Shown here one piece after another: positions 35,182-43,996 of a stretch of DNA of 64,000 bases. Each line of letters opens with the position of its first letter. Positions within the stretch are counted from its first letter, which is position 1. The notes below the pieces were generated by a model. That model saw only the letters and a list, made by a program, of their open reading frames with translations, was not told where the DNA came from and did not search any database. Source of the stretch: Flavobacterium sp. UBA2787. Its GTDB lineage: Bacteria > Bacteroidota > Bacteroidia > Flavobacteriales > Flavobacteriaceae. The stretch spans positions 1-64,000 of the forward strand of contig DEHZ01000002.1 of assembly GCA_002352205.1 (NCBI GenBank). Reading direction: 5' to 3'. Both the position numbers and the translations under genes were made by a program.

Positions 35182-36528
35182 TTATTTTGTTTGTCCGATT
35201 GCTTTTTCCAAAGCTGCTTTTCTACTGATGACATCTACCATCGATTGAAGGTAGCTTTGTTGAGCTGAATATAATTGACGTTGAGCATCCGTAAAATCAA
35301 AACTGGTTGAAATACCTTCCGTAAATTTCACTTGTTGTTTTTTCTCAATACGTTCGGCTAAGGATAAATTTTCTTTTGAACTGAAATATTGTTCTACGCT
35401 GTATTCATAATCGCTTTTGGCATTTTGGTATTGAAGTTTCAAGCGTTGTTCGGTCTCAGTCAACTGCGTTTGTGCTTGCTCTAATGCAATTTTTGATTGT
35501 TGTACTTTTGCGTTTTTACCAAAACTGCTAAAAATAGGTACGTTTAAACCAACACCTAAATTGGAATAGTTGAACCATCTTTGATTTTGAGTAAAAAACT
35601 CAAATTGATCACCAAAAGCATTGTACCCGAAATTCAAATTAGCTGAAAGTGAGGGTAAAAACTTGCTTTTTTCTAACTTCATTTCAAGGGTTCTTTGCTC
35701 TACAAAATTTGTTGAAAGAGCATAATCAATACTGTTTTTTACTTCGAACGATGAACCGGTTAAAGCCATGTCTAAATTGGAAGCAGTCAGGTTTTCTAAT
35801 TTGTCTGTTAAAGAAAGATCCTCTTCCAATTCAATTCCTAAATTGATTTTAAGCATATTATACGAAATGTCCTTTAATCTTTTAGTATAATTCAAACTGC
35901 TGTTAATACTGGAAAGTGTAATTTTTAGTTGTTCCACATTTTCTTCTTCAATTAAACCGTTTTTGAAGGTTTGTTCAGTATCAAATAAGGTTTTATCCAA
36001 GGTTGCTTTATTCTTTTCTAAAATTGCAATATTCTCTTCTGCTAATAACACATTTCCATACGAATTGATAATCATTTCACGAATTTCCAAATCGGTTTTC
36101 TTCTTTGAACTTTCATAATATTGCAAATACGTTTTTGAAGCTTGAAGTGCCACAATATAGGAACCGTCAAAAATCAATTGACTCAAAGTTGAGCGGGCTA
36201 CCATAGAATGCTTGGTGCCAAACGCAAATGTTGAAATTTGGTTTGGATCGCCATCTGGATCAAATAAATTACCTGATACAGCTTGTGTTTGAAGCTTAAA
36301 ATTATTTGCATAATCTAAACCGGCGTTAATTTGTGGTAAACCCGCAGCGGTAGTTTCCCATTTTTTCTTTTTGGCCGCTTCAATGTCACGACCGGAATTA
36401 ATGGCCGTGTAATTATATTGTAAAGCGTGATCAATCGCCTGCTGAAGCGAAAACGAGTAGCTTTTTTTTGTTTCTTGTGCCTGCATACCTAAACAAGCGA
36501 GCAAGAGGAAGAGTGATAATTTCTTCAT
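35182..36528 (-). CDS. TolC-like outer-membrane efflux protein
   Basis: 448 residues, signal peptide MKKLSLFLLLACLGMQAQ. Two OEP repeats: SLQQAIDHALQYNYTAINSG at the mature N-terminus, alpha-helical coiled coils, and the second repeat ending in EGISTSFDFTDAQRQLYSAQ near 405-425. Forms the trimeric outer-membrane exit duct of the RND pump. Lies between the regulator (15 nt upstream) and the adaptor (about 28 nt downstream) in a single operon. Confidence 0.94.
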   Translation of the reverse strand: MKKLSLFLLLACLGMQAQETKKSYSFSLQQAIDHALQYNYTAINSGRDIEAAKKKKWETTAAGLPQINAGLDYANNFKLQTQAVSGNLFDPDGDPNQISTFAFGTKHSMVARSTLSQLIFDGSYIVALQASKTYLQYYESSKKKTDLEIREMIINSYGNVLLAEENIAILEKNKATLDKTLFDTEQTFKNGLIEEENVEQLKITLSSINSSLNYTKRLKDISYNMLKINLGIELEEDLSLTDKLENLTASNLDMALTGSSFEVKNSIDYALSTNFVEQRTLEMKLEKSKFLPSLSANLNFGYNAFGDQFEFFTQNQRWFNYSNLGVGLNVPIFSSFGKNAKVQQSKIALEQAQTQLTETEQRLKLQYQNAKSDYEYSVEQYFSSKENLSLAERIEKKQQVKFTEGISTSFDFTDAQRQLYSAQQSYLQSMVDVISRKAALEKAIGQTK

Positions 36529-36543
36529 AGTATAGATTGATGA

Positions 36544-37143
36544 TTATGATTTATTGGTTATTTTTTCTAAAACTTGGAGTCCTTTGGTGGTTGAAATGGC
36601 ACGCACATGATAGTCGAGGTATAATTCTTCCATCATCCTAAAATTGTATGATTCATCCGAAAAGACATTTTTATCTTTTAAAGCATGAACACAGGAATAG
36701 TATATTTTACTGATGAATTCAATGTCTATTTCCGGTCGGTAAAGGCCCGTTTCAACTCCTTTTTTAAGATTGGTTACAACGCAATCTTGCATTTTGCAAT
36801 ATTCCTTCCCATGTAAAGTTTTATAGATTTTTGGAAAATATTTTTGCAACTGAAAAATGGGCGAAGCTTTTTCATCCTTTAATTTATGTAAAACAAAATC
36901 TTTAATTTCAAATAACTCTTCAATTGCATTTTTGTCCGGTTGACAAATTTGGTCTATACCACACGATATAGAATCAAACATTTGCATGGTCACCGCTTCC
37001 ACCAAATCATTTTTGTTGGCAAAATGCTGGTAAATCGTTTTTTTTGAAATCCCCATTTCATTGGCAATGTCATCCATTGTAACACTTTTAAAACCTAGCG
37101 TTAAATACATTTCCGTTGCTTTTTCAATTATTTGTTCTTGCAT
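36544..37143 (-). CDS. TetR/AcrR-family transcriptional regulator
   Basis: 199 residues from ATG 37143 (MQEQIIEKATEMYLTLGF). The upstream extension of the frame crosses the promoter and is not used. The N-terminal HTH (about 10-50) has VTMDDIANEMGISKKTIYQHF ending ANKNDLVEAV, and the C-terminal ligand domain is helical, with two cysteines at CKMQDC. First gene of the regulator-TolC-adaptor-permease operon, so probably an autorepressor that senses a pump substrate. A palindrome in its promoter is the likely operator. Confidence 0.93.
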   Translation of the reverse strand: MQEQIIEKATEMYLTLGFKSVTMDDIANEMGISKKTIYQHFANKNDLVEAVTMQMFDSISCGIDQICQPDKNAIEELFEIKDFVLHKLKDEKASPIFQLQKYFPKIYKTLHGKEYCKMQDCVVTNLKKGVETGLYRPEIDIEFISKIYYSCVHALKDKNVFSDESYNFRMMEELYLDYHVRAISTTKGLQVLEKITNKS

Positions 37144-37176
37144 TATGATGTTGATTTTTATGTCTAAAATTCGCCG

Positions 37177-37206
37177 CAAATGTATAACGGAAACTTTTAA
37201 CACCAA
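37177..37206 (-). promoter_or_regulatory. Promoter of the RND efflux operon
   Basis: Minus strand: TTG (37206-37204), exactly 19 nt, then TACATTTG (37184-37177), a full match to the Bacteroidota consensus. It lies 34 nt before the regulator ATG. Confidence 0.75.
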
Positions 37207-37216
37207 AATAGTTTCC
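37189..37216. promoter_or_regulatory. Candidate TetR operator
   Basis: Inverted repeat GGAAACTTTT (37189-37198) and AATAGTTTCC (37207-37216), arms matching at 9 of 10 positions with an 8-nt spacer. It covers the -33 element and most of the spacer of the efflux promoter, an ideal site for autorepression. Confidence 0.6.
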
Positions 37217-37328
37217 AAAGTATTTACAATTATTTAACATTTGTTTTGGATGTAATTATTCGTCAGGTTTCTGCATTCGGTTTTTTTTGGTTTTCTTTGT
37301 ATTCCATTAAACTAAAAATTTTTCATCA

Positions 37329-38303
37329 ATGCATTCTATTGCGGTTTATCAAGAACATTTTCTTGCTCATTTAGAAAATCAGAACATTTTAAAAGAACCA
37401 AAAAATCTGTATGAACCAATAGATTATATTTTGCGTTTGGGCGGAAAAAGAATGCGTCCGGTTTTGACCTTAATGGCAGCTGAGATTTTTGATGCCGATT
37501 TTAAAAAAGCACTTTCTGCGGCAACGGCCGTGGAGGTTTTTCATAATTTTTCGTTAGTTCACGATGATATTATGGACGATGCTCCATTAAGAAGAGGAAA
37601 AGAAACCGTCCACGAAAAATGGAATCTAAACACCGGAATTTTATCAGGAGATGCCATGTTGATTTTGGCTTATCAATATTTTGAAAGTTATGAACCAACA
37701 ATCTTTAGAGCTTTAGCAAAATTATTCAGCAAAACGGCTTTGCAAGTTTGCGAAGGTCAGCAATACGATGTTGATTTTGAAACCAGAGACGATGTTTCCA
37801 TTCCCGAATATTTAAAAATGATTGAATTTAAAACCGCTGTTTTGGTAGGAGCTGCAATGAAAATGGGAGCGATTATTGCCGAAACATCAGAAGAAAATTC
37901 CAATTTAATTTATGATTTCGGCTTGAATTTGGGCATCGCCTTTCAATTGCAAGACGATTATTTAGATTGTTTTGGAAATCCGGAGACTTTTGGTAAACAA
38001 GTGGGTGGCGATATTATCGAAAACAAAAAAACCTATCTTTACCTTAAAGCAATGGAATTTGCAAAAGCAGATGAACGTGAGCAATTGTTGCATTTATATT
38101 CCATTCAACCCAATGATAATTCCGAAAAGATTGAATCTGTAAAAGAATTTTTCAATCTTACCGGAGCTTCAAAAGCCACACAAAAAGCAATTGAAAATTA
38201 TACGATGAAAGCCTTTGAAACCTTAACCAAAATGCAAATTGGCGAAGATAAAAAAATGGTTTTGAGAGCGTTTGGCGAGAAGTTGATGAAGCGAGATGTG
38301 TAA
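37329..38303 (+). CDS. Polyprenyl diphosphate synthase
   Basis: 324 residues, trans-isoprenyl diphosphate synthase family. First Asp-rich motif HDDIMDDAPLRRG (about 77-89), second QLQDDYLDCFG (about 213-223), plus GGKRMRPVLTLMAAE near 38-52. Adds isopentenyl units to make C15-C40 chains for menaquinone side chains or the undecaprenyl/carotenoid routes; chain length cannot be read with confidence. Divergent from the TetR operon. Confidence 0.93.
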   Translation: MHSIAVYQEHFLAHLENQNILKEPKNLYEPIDYILRLGGKRMRPVLTLMAAEIFDADFKKALSAATAVEVFHNFSLVHDDIMDDAPLRRGKETVHEKWNLNTGILSGDAMLILAYQYFESYEPTIFRALAKLFSKTALQVCEGQQYDVDFETRDDVSIPEYLKMIEFKTAVLVGAAMKMGAIIAETSEENSNLIYDFGLNLGIAFQLQDDYLDCFGNPETFGKQVGGDIIENKKTYLYLKAMEFAKADEREQLLHLYSIQPNDNSEKIESVKEFFNLTGASKATQKAIENYTMKAFETLTKMQIGEDKKMVLRAFGEKLMKRDV

Positions 38304-38588
38304 GTTGCGGGTTTGAAAGTTGCGGGTTTCGGGTTCTTTGTCATTCCGCAAGATGACGAAGTCGAAATAGGAATCTCCTCTTAAGGAGGCAGTTTTCAGT
38401 CTAGAGTTGTGAGTTTTTAGTTTTTCAGTTAGGAGTTGATAGTAAAGGAGTCATTATAAAATAAAAAGTAAACAGAAAAAATCCATCCAAATCCATTTTC
38501 GCCTGCGAACAAAAAAATCAGCGAACATCCATTAAATCCCACCAATCCGTGTGCAATTAAAAATCAAAAATCAACAATCGTTAATCAA
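38304..38588. other. Gene-free gap with several repeat fragments
   Basis: GTTGCGGGTTT occurs twice (38309-38335). It is followed by CATTCCGCAAGATGACGAAG and by low-complexity AGTTGTGAGTTTTTAG sequence (38400-38440), then family 2 copy d. No ORF or RNA gene is visible. Strings of this kind look like interspersed flavobacterial repeat debris. Confidence 0.5.
38476..38559 (-). repeat. Interspersed repeat, family 2, copy d
   Basis: On the reverse strand: GCACACGGATTGGTGGGATT, TTCGCTGATTTTTTT, hairpin TTCGCAGGCGAA, AATGGATTTGGATGGATTTT. Closest to copies b and c. Confidence 0.72.
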
Positions 38589-38939
38589 ATGTATCCCATC
38601 CCAACATCAACCGACCATCTTCTAACCGAAGCAGAAAAAGAAAATCTTTACCTCAAACTCATTGAACAACTCAACAAAGATTTCAATTTTGCAAACGAAC
38701 CGGTTGATTTTCCGTTAAGCACTTCGTCAAACGAATTAAAAATTCAATTGCACGAAAAAGTATATCGACTTATTCAATACAAATTTGCCGAATATTTAAA
38801 TTTACTCTACATCATCGATGTTTCCGAAGATGAAGTCAAAAAACTCAATGGAGATGACATTGCCGAATTGGCTGAACAAGTGGCGTTCTTAATTTTAAAA
38901 AGAGAATGGCAAAAGGTTTGGTTTAGAAATAGACTCTAA
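38589..38939 (+). CDS. Conserved small cytosolic protein of unknown function
   Basis: 116 residues, no signal or membrane segment, mostly helical and acidic-hydrophobic. Contains LTEAEKENLYLKLIEQLNKD near 12-31 and LHEKVYRLIQYKFAEYLNLLYIIDVSEDEV near 54-83. I recognise no domain. It overlaps the convergent beta-barrel gene by 17 nt at their 3' ends. No promoter-like box is clear; a position downstream of the polyprenyl synthase makes cotranscription possible despite the 285-nt gap. Confidence 0.75.
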   Translation: MYPIPTSTDHLLTEAEKENLYLKLIEQLNKDFNFANEPVDFPLSTSSNELKIQLHEKVYRLIQYKFAEYLNLLYIIDVSEDEVKKLNGDDIAELAEQVAFLILKREWQKVWFRNRL

Positions 38940-39468
38940 CAAACGGCATCCAAGCCTCAGAATACACATTTCGATTGTCGTTGTGCAACACATTATAACG
39001 AAGACCAATTGTTACATTATTCGTTTGATAACCAACACCTAAAAATAATCCGGTGTTCCAAAAATTATCTTTCAAAGAACCAAAATTGTCTTTATAAGTC
39101 GTGTTCACTCGAAGTTGCTCCAATTCAGCAGATAACTGAATTTCCGGAATTGGATTTCCCAACACAATCATACTCGCACCATAAATATACGATTCAAAAA
39201 AGTTCTTTTGCTTTACATAACTTCCTTGCACTCCAAAGCCAAGACTAATGTATTGGTTAAAATCATAAATCGCTCCGGGAGCCAGTGTAATATCAGTATA
39301 GTTGTTTCCAATAGCCAAACCTATTCCGCCTCCAAAACGAACTTTTGACCAAAATTCACTTTTTTGGTTTTGAGAAAGACTATTATTTTCTTGACAAAAA
39401 GCATTTTCCGAATTAAAAAATGCAGACAAAAAGAAACTAAAAATTGTAAGTTTTACAGCATATTTCAT
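38923..39468 (-). CDS. Outer-membrane beta-barrel protein
   Basis: 181 residues with signal peptide (MKYAVKLTIFSFFLSAFFNSENAFCQ). Alternating strands with Gly/aromatic residues (VRFGGGIGLAIGNNYTDITLAPGAIYDF, ISLGFGVQGSYVKQ, TGLFLGVGYQTNNVTIGLRYNVL) and C-terminal Phe (VRVYF), as in small 8-strand barrels. Homologues next to sucA have been called alpha-ketoglutarate decarboxylase by neighbourhood transfer; nothing in this sequence supports that. Divergent from sucA. Confidence 0.82.
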   Translation of the reverse strand: MKYAVKLTIFSFFLSAFFNSENAFCQENNSLSQNQKSEFWSKVRFGGGIGLAIGNNYTDITLAPGAIYDFNQYISLGFGVQGSYVKQKNFFESYIYGASMIVLGNPIPEIQLSAELEQLRVNTTYKDNFGSLKDNFWNTGLFLGVGYQTNNVTIGLRYNVLHNDNRNVYSEAWMPFVRVYF

Positions 39469-39538
39469 CTCTATATCATTTTAGCAATTAAAAACATAAA
39501 AGTATGTAAAAATAGATAAAAGATTATTGCAAATATTG

Positions 39539-39546
39539 TACTTTTG
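39539..39546 (+). promoter_or_regulatory. -7 box TACTTTTG of sucA
   Basis: TACTTTTG fits TAnnTTTG, 41 nt before the sucA ATG. No TTG at the ideal distance. Confidence 0.5.
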
Positions 39547-39586
39547 CAAAACTATTTTTAACAAATAAGGTTTATTACTACTAATT

Positions 39587-42358
39587 ATGGATAGGTTTTC
39601 CTTTTTAAACGCAGCACACACACAATTTTTTGCAGATCTTTACGAACAATATACCGTTAATCCGGATGCTGTTGAACCAAGTTGGAGAGCCTTTTTTCAA
39701 GGGTTTGATTTTGGTTTAGAATCTGCAAGCGACAATGAAGCCGTTACCCAATTGGCCGATTTTTCTGCCGGAAATCAAGACTGTAGTCTCGTTTCTGATA
39801 AATTACAAAAAGAATTTAATGTTCTAAAATTAATTGATGCCTACAGAACGCGTGGTCATTTATTCACCAAAACCAATCCTGTTCGTGAGCGAAGAGTGTA
39901 TGCTCCAACCTTAGCTTTAGAAAATTTCGGATTAGCATCATCAGACTTAGAAACTGTTTTTGATGCCGCCAAAGTATTGGGTCACGAACCTAAACCATTG
40001 CGTGAAATTGTTAAACATCTTGACAATGTCTATTGCCAATCCATCGGAATTGAATACATGTACATTCGTAAACCGGAAGTAATCGAGTGGATTCAAAGAC
40101 GATTAAACATCAATGATAATTTACCTAATTTCTCCGGAGATGAGAAAAAGCATATTCTTAATAAATTAAACGAAGCCGTTTCTTTCGAAAACTTTTTACA
40201 TACTAAATATGTAGGTCAAAAACGTTTTTCATTAGAAGGAGGAGAGAGCATCATCCCAGCGTTAGACGCATTAATTGAATCTGCTGCCGAAAAAGGCGTT
40301 GAGCAATTTGTGATGGGAATGGCTCACCGTGGTCGTTTGAATATCTTAGCCAACATTTTTGGCAAACCAACCCAAGACATTTTCTCCGAATTTGACGGAA
40401 AAGATTACGATAAAGAATATTTTGACGGCGACGTAAAATACCATTTAGGTTTAACTGCCGACAGAAAAACAAAATCAGGTAAAAACATCAACATCAATTT
40501 GGCTCCAAACCCTTCGCATTTAGAAACGGTTGGTGCGGTAATTGAAGGAATTACCAGAGCAAAGCAAGACAAATATTTCCCGAACGATTTCTCAAAAGTA
40601 TTGCCAATCGCCGTTCACGGAGATGCCGCAGTGGCCGGACAAGGAATCGTGTATGAAATTGTTCAAATGTCGCAATTAGATGGTTATAAAACCGGAGGAA
40701 CAATCCACTTGGTGATAAACAACCAAGTCGGATTTACAACTAATTACCTCGATGCTCGTTCGTCTATTTATTGTACGGATGTAGCGAAAGTGACATTATC
40801 TCCAGTGCTTCACGTCAATGCAGACGACACCGAAGCCGTAGTTCACGCGATGCTCTTTGCGTTAGATTTCAGAATGACTTTTGGTCGCGATGTATTTATC
40901 GATTTATTAGGGTATAGAAAATACGGTCACAACGAAGGTGATGAACCACGTTTTACCCAACCGGTTTTATACAAAATCATCGCCAAACATAGAAATCCTA
41001 GAGATATTTATGCTGAAAAGTTGATTGTTGATGGAATTGTTGACCAAACCTACATCAACAAAATTGAAAGCGATTACAAAGCCAAGTTAGATCAAAACTT
41101 AGAAGCTTCCCGCAAAAAAGAATTGACCATCATCACACCATTTATGCAAAATGAATGGGAAGGATTTGAGCAAGTTTCGGACGATGAAATGTTGAAAAAA
41201 GTCAAAACAACATTCGACAAAAAGAAATTGGATGTGATTGCTGAATCCATTTCAACTTTACCATCTGATAAAAAATTCATCAATAAAATCAGCAAAATTG
41301 TTACCGACAGAAAAACAATGTACGATAACGATACCATCGATTGGGGAACTGCCGAAACGTTGGCCTACGGAACATTATTAACCGAAGGTTTCGATGTTAG
41401 AATTTCCGGTCAAGATGTAGAAAGAGGAACATTCTCGCACCGTCACGCCGTTGTAAAAGTGGAAGACAGTGAAGAAGAAGTAATTTTATTAAACGGATTA
41501 AAAGATAAAAAAGGAAAGTTCAGCGTGTTCAACTCGTTCCTTTCCGAATATGGCGTGTTAGGTTTCGACTACGGTTATGCCTTAGCCAATCCAAACGCAT
41601 TAACCATTTGGGAAGCACAATTTGGCGATTTCTCAAACGGTGCCCAAATTATGATTGACCAATACATTTCGTGTGGTGAAGACAAATGGAACAACCAAAA
41701 CGGAATCGTTATGCTATTGCCTCACGGTTACGAAGGTCAAGGTGCCGAGCACTCTTCCGCCAGAATGGAACGTTACCTGCAACTTTGTGCCCGTCACAAT
41801 ATGTATGTAGCAGATTGTACAACGCCTGCCAACTTTTTCCACTTGTTGCGAAGACAAATGAAAACTAAGTTCCGCAAACCGTTGGTAGTGTTTTCACCTA
41901 AAAGTTTGTTGCGTCATCCATTATGTGTATCGACAAAAGAAGAATTGTATAACGGAAGTTTCCAAGAAACCATCGACGACAATTCAGTTGACAAAAAGAA
42001 AGTAAAAACACTCGTATTTTGCACCGGAAAATTCTACTACGATATTTTAGCCGAAAGAGAAAACTTAGGCAGAAATGACGTAGCTTTGGTTCGAATCGAG
42101 CAATTGTTCCCGTTACCAATCGAGCAATTAAAAGAAATAATAGCCAAATATCCCAACGCAGACGATTACGTTTGGGCACAAGAAGAACCCAAAAACATGG
42201 GAGCATACAGTTTTATGTTAATGAATTTTGACTTGGTAAAATGGCGATTAGCGTCGTTAAAAGCCTATGCAGCACCAGCCGCCGGAAGTCATACCAGAGA
42301 CAGAAGACGCCACGCCGATGCAATCAGAATGGTATTTGACAAAAATTTGTTTAGATAA
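39587..42358 (+). CDS. sucA: 2-oxoglutarate dehydrogenase E1 component
   Basis: Thiamine-diphosphate enzyme that decarboxylates 2-oxoglutarate in the TCA cycle. 923 residues, typical. N-terminal FLNAAHTQFFADLYEQY, GHLFTKTNP near 90, MAHRGRLNILANIF near 245, the ThDP/Mg region GDAAVAGQGIVYE near 345 and HLVINNQVGFTTN, then the transketolase pyrimidine domain with SHRHAVV and GYEGQGAEHSSARMERYLQL. The E2 gene follows after a 201-bp gap holding a repeat element; the E3 (lpd) gene is not in the window. Confidence 0.97.
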   Translation: MDRFSFLNAAHTQFFADLYEQYTVNPDAVEPSWRAFFQGFDFGLESASDNEAVTQLADFSAGNQDCSLVSDKLQKEFNVLKLIDAYRTRGHLFTKTNPVRERRVYAPTLALENFGLASSDLETVFDAAKVLGHEPKPLREIVKHLDNVYCQSIGIEYMYIRKPEVIEWIQRRLNINDNLPNFSGDEKKHILNKLNEAVSFENFLHTKYVGQKRFSLEGGESIIPALDALIESAAEKGVEQFVMGMAHRGRLNILANIFGKPTQDIFSEFDGKDYDKEYFDGDVKYHLGLTADRKTKSGKNININLAPNPSHLETVGAVIEGITRAKQDKYFPNDFSKVLPIAVHGDAAVAGQGIVYEIVQMSQLDGYKTGGTIHLVINNQVGFTTNYLDARSSIYCTDVAKVTLSPVLHVNADDTEAVVHAMLFALDFRMTFGRDVFIDLLGYRKYGHNEGDEPRFTQPVLYKIIAKHRNPRDIYAEKLIVDGIVDQTYINKIESDYKAKLDQNLEASRKKELTIITPFMQNEWEGFEQVSDDEMLKKVKTTFDKKKLDVIAESISTLPSDKKFINKISKIVTDRKTMYDNDTIDWGTAETLAYGTLLTEGFDVRISGQDVERGTFSHRHAVVKVEDSEEEVILLNGLKDKKGKFSVFNSFLSEYGVLGFDYGYALANPNALTIWEAQFGDFSNGAQIMIDQYISCGEDKWNNQNGIVMLLPHGYEGQGAEHSSARMERYLQLCARHNMYVADCTTPANFFHLLRRQMKTKFRKPLVVFSPKSLLRHPLCVSTKEELYNGSFQETIDDNSVDKKKVKTLVFCTGKFYYDILAERENLGRNDVALVRIEQLFPLPIEQLKEIIAKYPNADDYVWAQEEPKNMGAYSFMLMNFDLVKWRLASLKAYAAPAAGSHTRDRRRHADAIRMVFDKNLFR

Positions 42359-42360
42359 GA

Positions 42361-42505
42361 AGCTAATCCTGCTATCCGCTTCAATCTTTTACCATTTTTT
42401 GTTGTTTTTGTAAGTCAAAAAAAGAGCTCCCAAGGTCGCTTTTTTTTTGCCAACAAAAACTAACAAAAAAAGGCAAAAGGATTTCCGCTGCTATCAGGGC
42501 TAAAA
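42361..42505 (-). repeat. Interspersed hairpin repeat, family 1, copy C (between sucA and sucB)
   Basis: Inverted relative to copies A and B. Outer ends on the reverse strand: TAGCCCTGATAGCAGCGGAA and TTGAAGCGGATAGCAGGATT. Arms 42387-42421 and 42444-42478 pair along about 35 nt with few mismatches. The core reads AAAAGCGACCTTGGGAGCTC on the reverse strand (42422-42441). It lies in the gap between two genes of one enzyme complex. Confidence 0.75.
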
Positions 42506-42559
42506 CGAGATAACAACACACAATAAAAAATTAAAATTCATAATTAAAAACATAAAAAG

Positions 42560-43789
42560 ATGATTTTAGAAATGAAAGTTCCCTCTCCGGGAGAATCTAT
42601 AAAAGAAGTAGAAATCGCAACTTGGTTAGTAAAAGATGGCGATTACGTAGAAAAAGACCAAGCGATTGCTGAGGTTGATTCAGACAAAGCCACATTAGAA
42701 TTACCAGCCGAGGCTAGCGGAATCATCACGCTAAAGGCTGAAGAAGGCGATGCAGTAGCCGTTGGAGCCGTTGTTTGTTTAATCGATACTTCTGCTGCAA
42801 AACCAAGCGGTGATGCTCCAAAAGCTGAAGCAAAACCAGTAGCTGAAGCACCAAAAGTAGAAGAGAAAAAAGTTGAAGCTCCAAAAGCAGCTCCAACTCC
42901 TGAAAAAACGTATGCAACACAAGCACCTTCACCGGCAGCTCGTAAAATTTTATACGAAAAAAATATTCAACCTTCTGATATCGTTGGGACCGGAAAAGGC
43001 GGAAGAATCACAAAAGATGATGCAGTAAATGCTGTTCCATCTATGGGAACGCCAACTGGTGGAAACCGTGGTTCAGAACGTTCAAAATTATCAATGTTGC
43101 GTCGTAAAGTAGCCGAGAGATTAGTTTCGGCTAAAAACGAAACAGCAATGTTAACTACGTTCAACGAAGTTGATATGACTGCTATTTACGATTTAAGAGC
43201 AGAATATAAAGATGCTTTCAAAGAAAAACACGGATTAGGATTAGGCTTTATGTCTTTCTTTACCAAAGCCGTAACAAGAGCATTACAGCTATATCCTGAC
43301 GTAAATTCAATGATTGATGGTCAGGAGAAAATCACGTATGATTTCTGTGATATTTCAGTAGCTGTTTCCGGTCCAAAAGGATTAATGGTTCCTGTAATGC
43401 GAAATGCAGAAACCCTTTCTTTTAGAGGAGTCGAGGCTGAAATCAAACGTTTGGCTATTCGTGCCCGTGATGGTCAAATCACCGTTGACGAAATGACTGG
43501 AGGAACATTTACCATTTCAAATGGTGGTGTTTTTGGGAGTATGTTATCAACTCCAATCATCAACCCACCACAATCCGGTATTCTTGGAATGCACAATGTG
43601 GTAGAAAGAGCAGTAGTTAAAAACGGTCAAATCGTAATTGCTCCTGTTATGTTTGTGGCTTTATCATACGATCACAGAATAATCGACGGAAGAGAATCAG
43701 TTGGTTTCTTAGTAGCAGTAAAAGAAGCTTTAGAAAACCCAGTAGAACATTTGATGGGTGGAAATGCTAAGAAAGCGTTGGAGCTGTAG
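42560..43789 (+). CDS. sucB: Dihydrolipoyl succinyltransferase (2-oxoglutarate dehydrogenase E2)
   Basis: 409 residues. One N-terminal lipoyl domain with the lipoylation site in EVDSDKATLELPA (Lys about 43), an Ala/Pro/Lys/Glu linker (about 78-115), a peripheral subunit-binding domain (PSPAARKILYEKN ... GTGKGGRITKDD, about 120-155), and a catalytic acyltransferase domain with SYDHRIIDGRESVGFL (His and Asp of the active site). Core of the complex with SucA. A terminator follows at 43813. Confidence 0.97.
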   Translation: MILEMKVPSPGESIKEVEIATWLVKDGDYVEKDQAIAEVDSDKATLELPAEASGIITLKAEEGDAVAVGAVVCLIDTSAAKPSGDAPKAEAKPVAEAPKVEEKKVEAPKAAPTPEKTYATQAPSPAARKILYEKNIQPSDIVGTGKGGRITKDDAVNAVPSMGTPTGGNRGSERSKLSMLRRKVAERLVSAKNETAMLTTFNEVDMTAIYDLRAEYKDAFKEKHGLGLGFMSFFTKAVTRALQLYPDVNSMIDGQEKITYDFCDISVAVSGPKGLMVPVMRNAETLSFRGVEAEIKRLAIRARDGQITVDEMTGGTFTISNGGVFGSMLSTPIINPPQSGILGMHNVVERAVVKNGQIVIAPVMFVALSYDHRIIDGRESVGFLVAVKEALENPVEHLMGGNAKKALEL

Positions 43790-43812
43790 ATTTTTTTTAT
43801 TCCATATTATTT

Positions 43813-43847
43813 AAATATCCCATCAATTTATGACTGGGATATTTTTT
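43813..43847 (+). terminator. Terminator of sucB
   Basis: AAATATCCCA (43813-43822) pairs with TGGGATATTT (43835-43844), followed by T's. Confidence 0.88.
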
Positions 43848-43996
43848 TAATAGTAAAATGTTAAATCTAAACATCAGATTTTAAAAAAGAAGTTTTAAGA
43901 GTAAAAATCATTCTTCGTATAATTTGTATTTACTTTGAATTTATTATCTAATTTAGCATACTAAATTTTTTAAGAAGAACGGCCCGTTTTTTCACG

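Noticed and set aside
38923-39468. Alpha-ketoglutarate decarboxylase
   Set aside because: The sequence is a small exported beta-barrel; the enzyme name would come only from its neighbour sucA.
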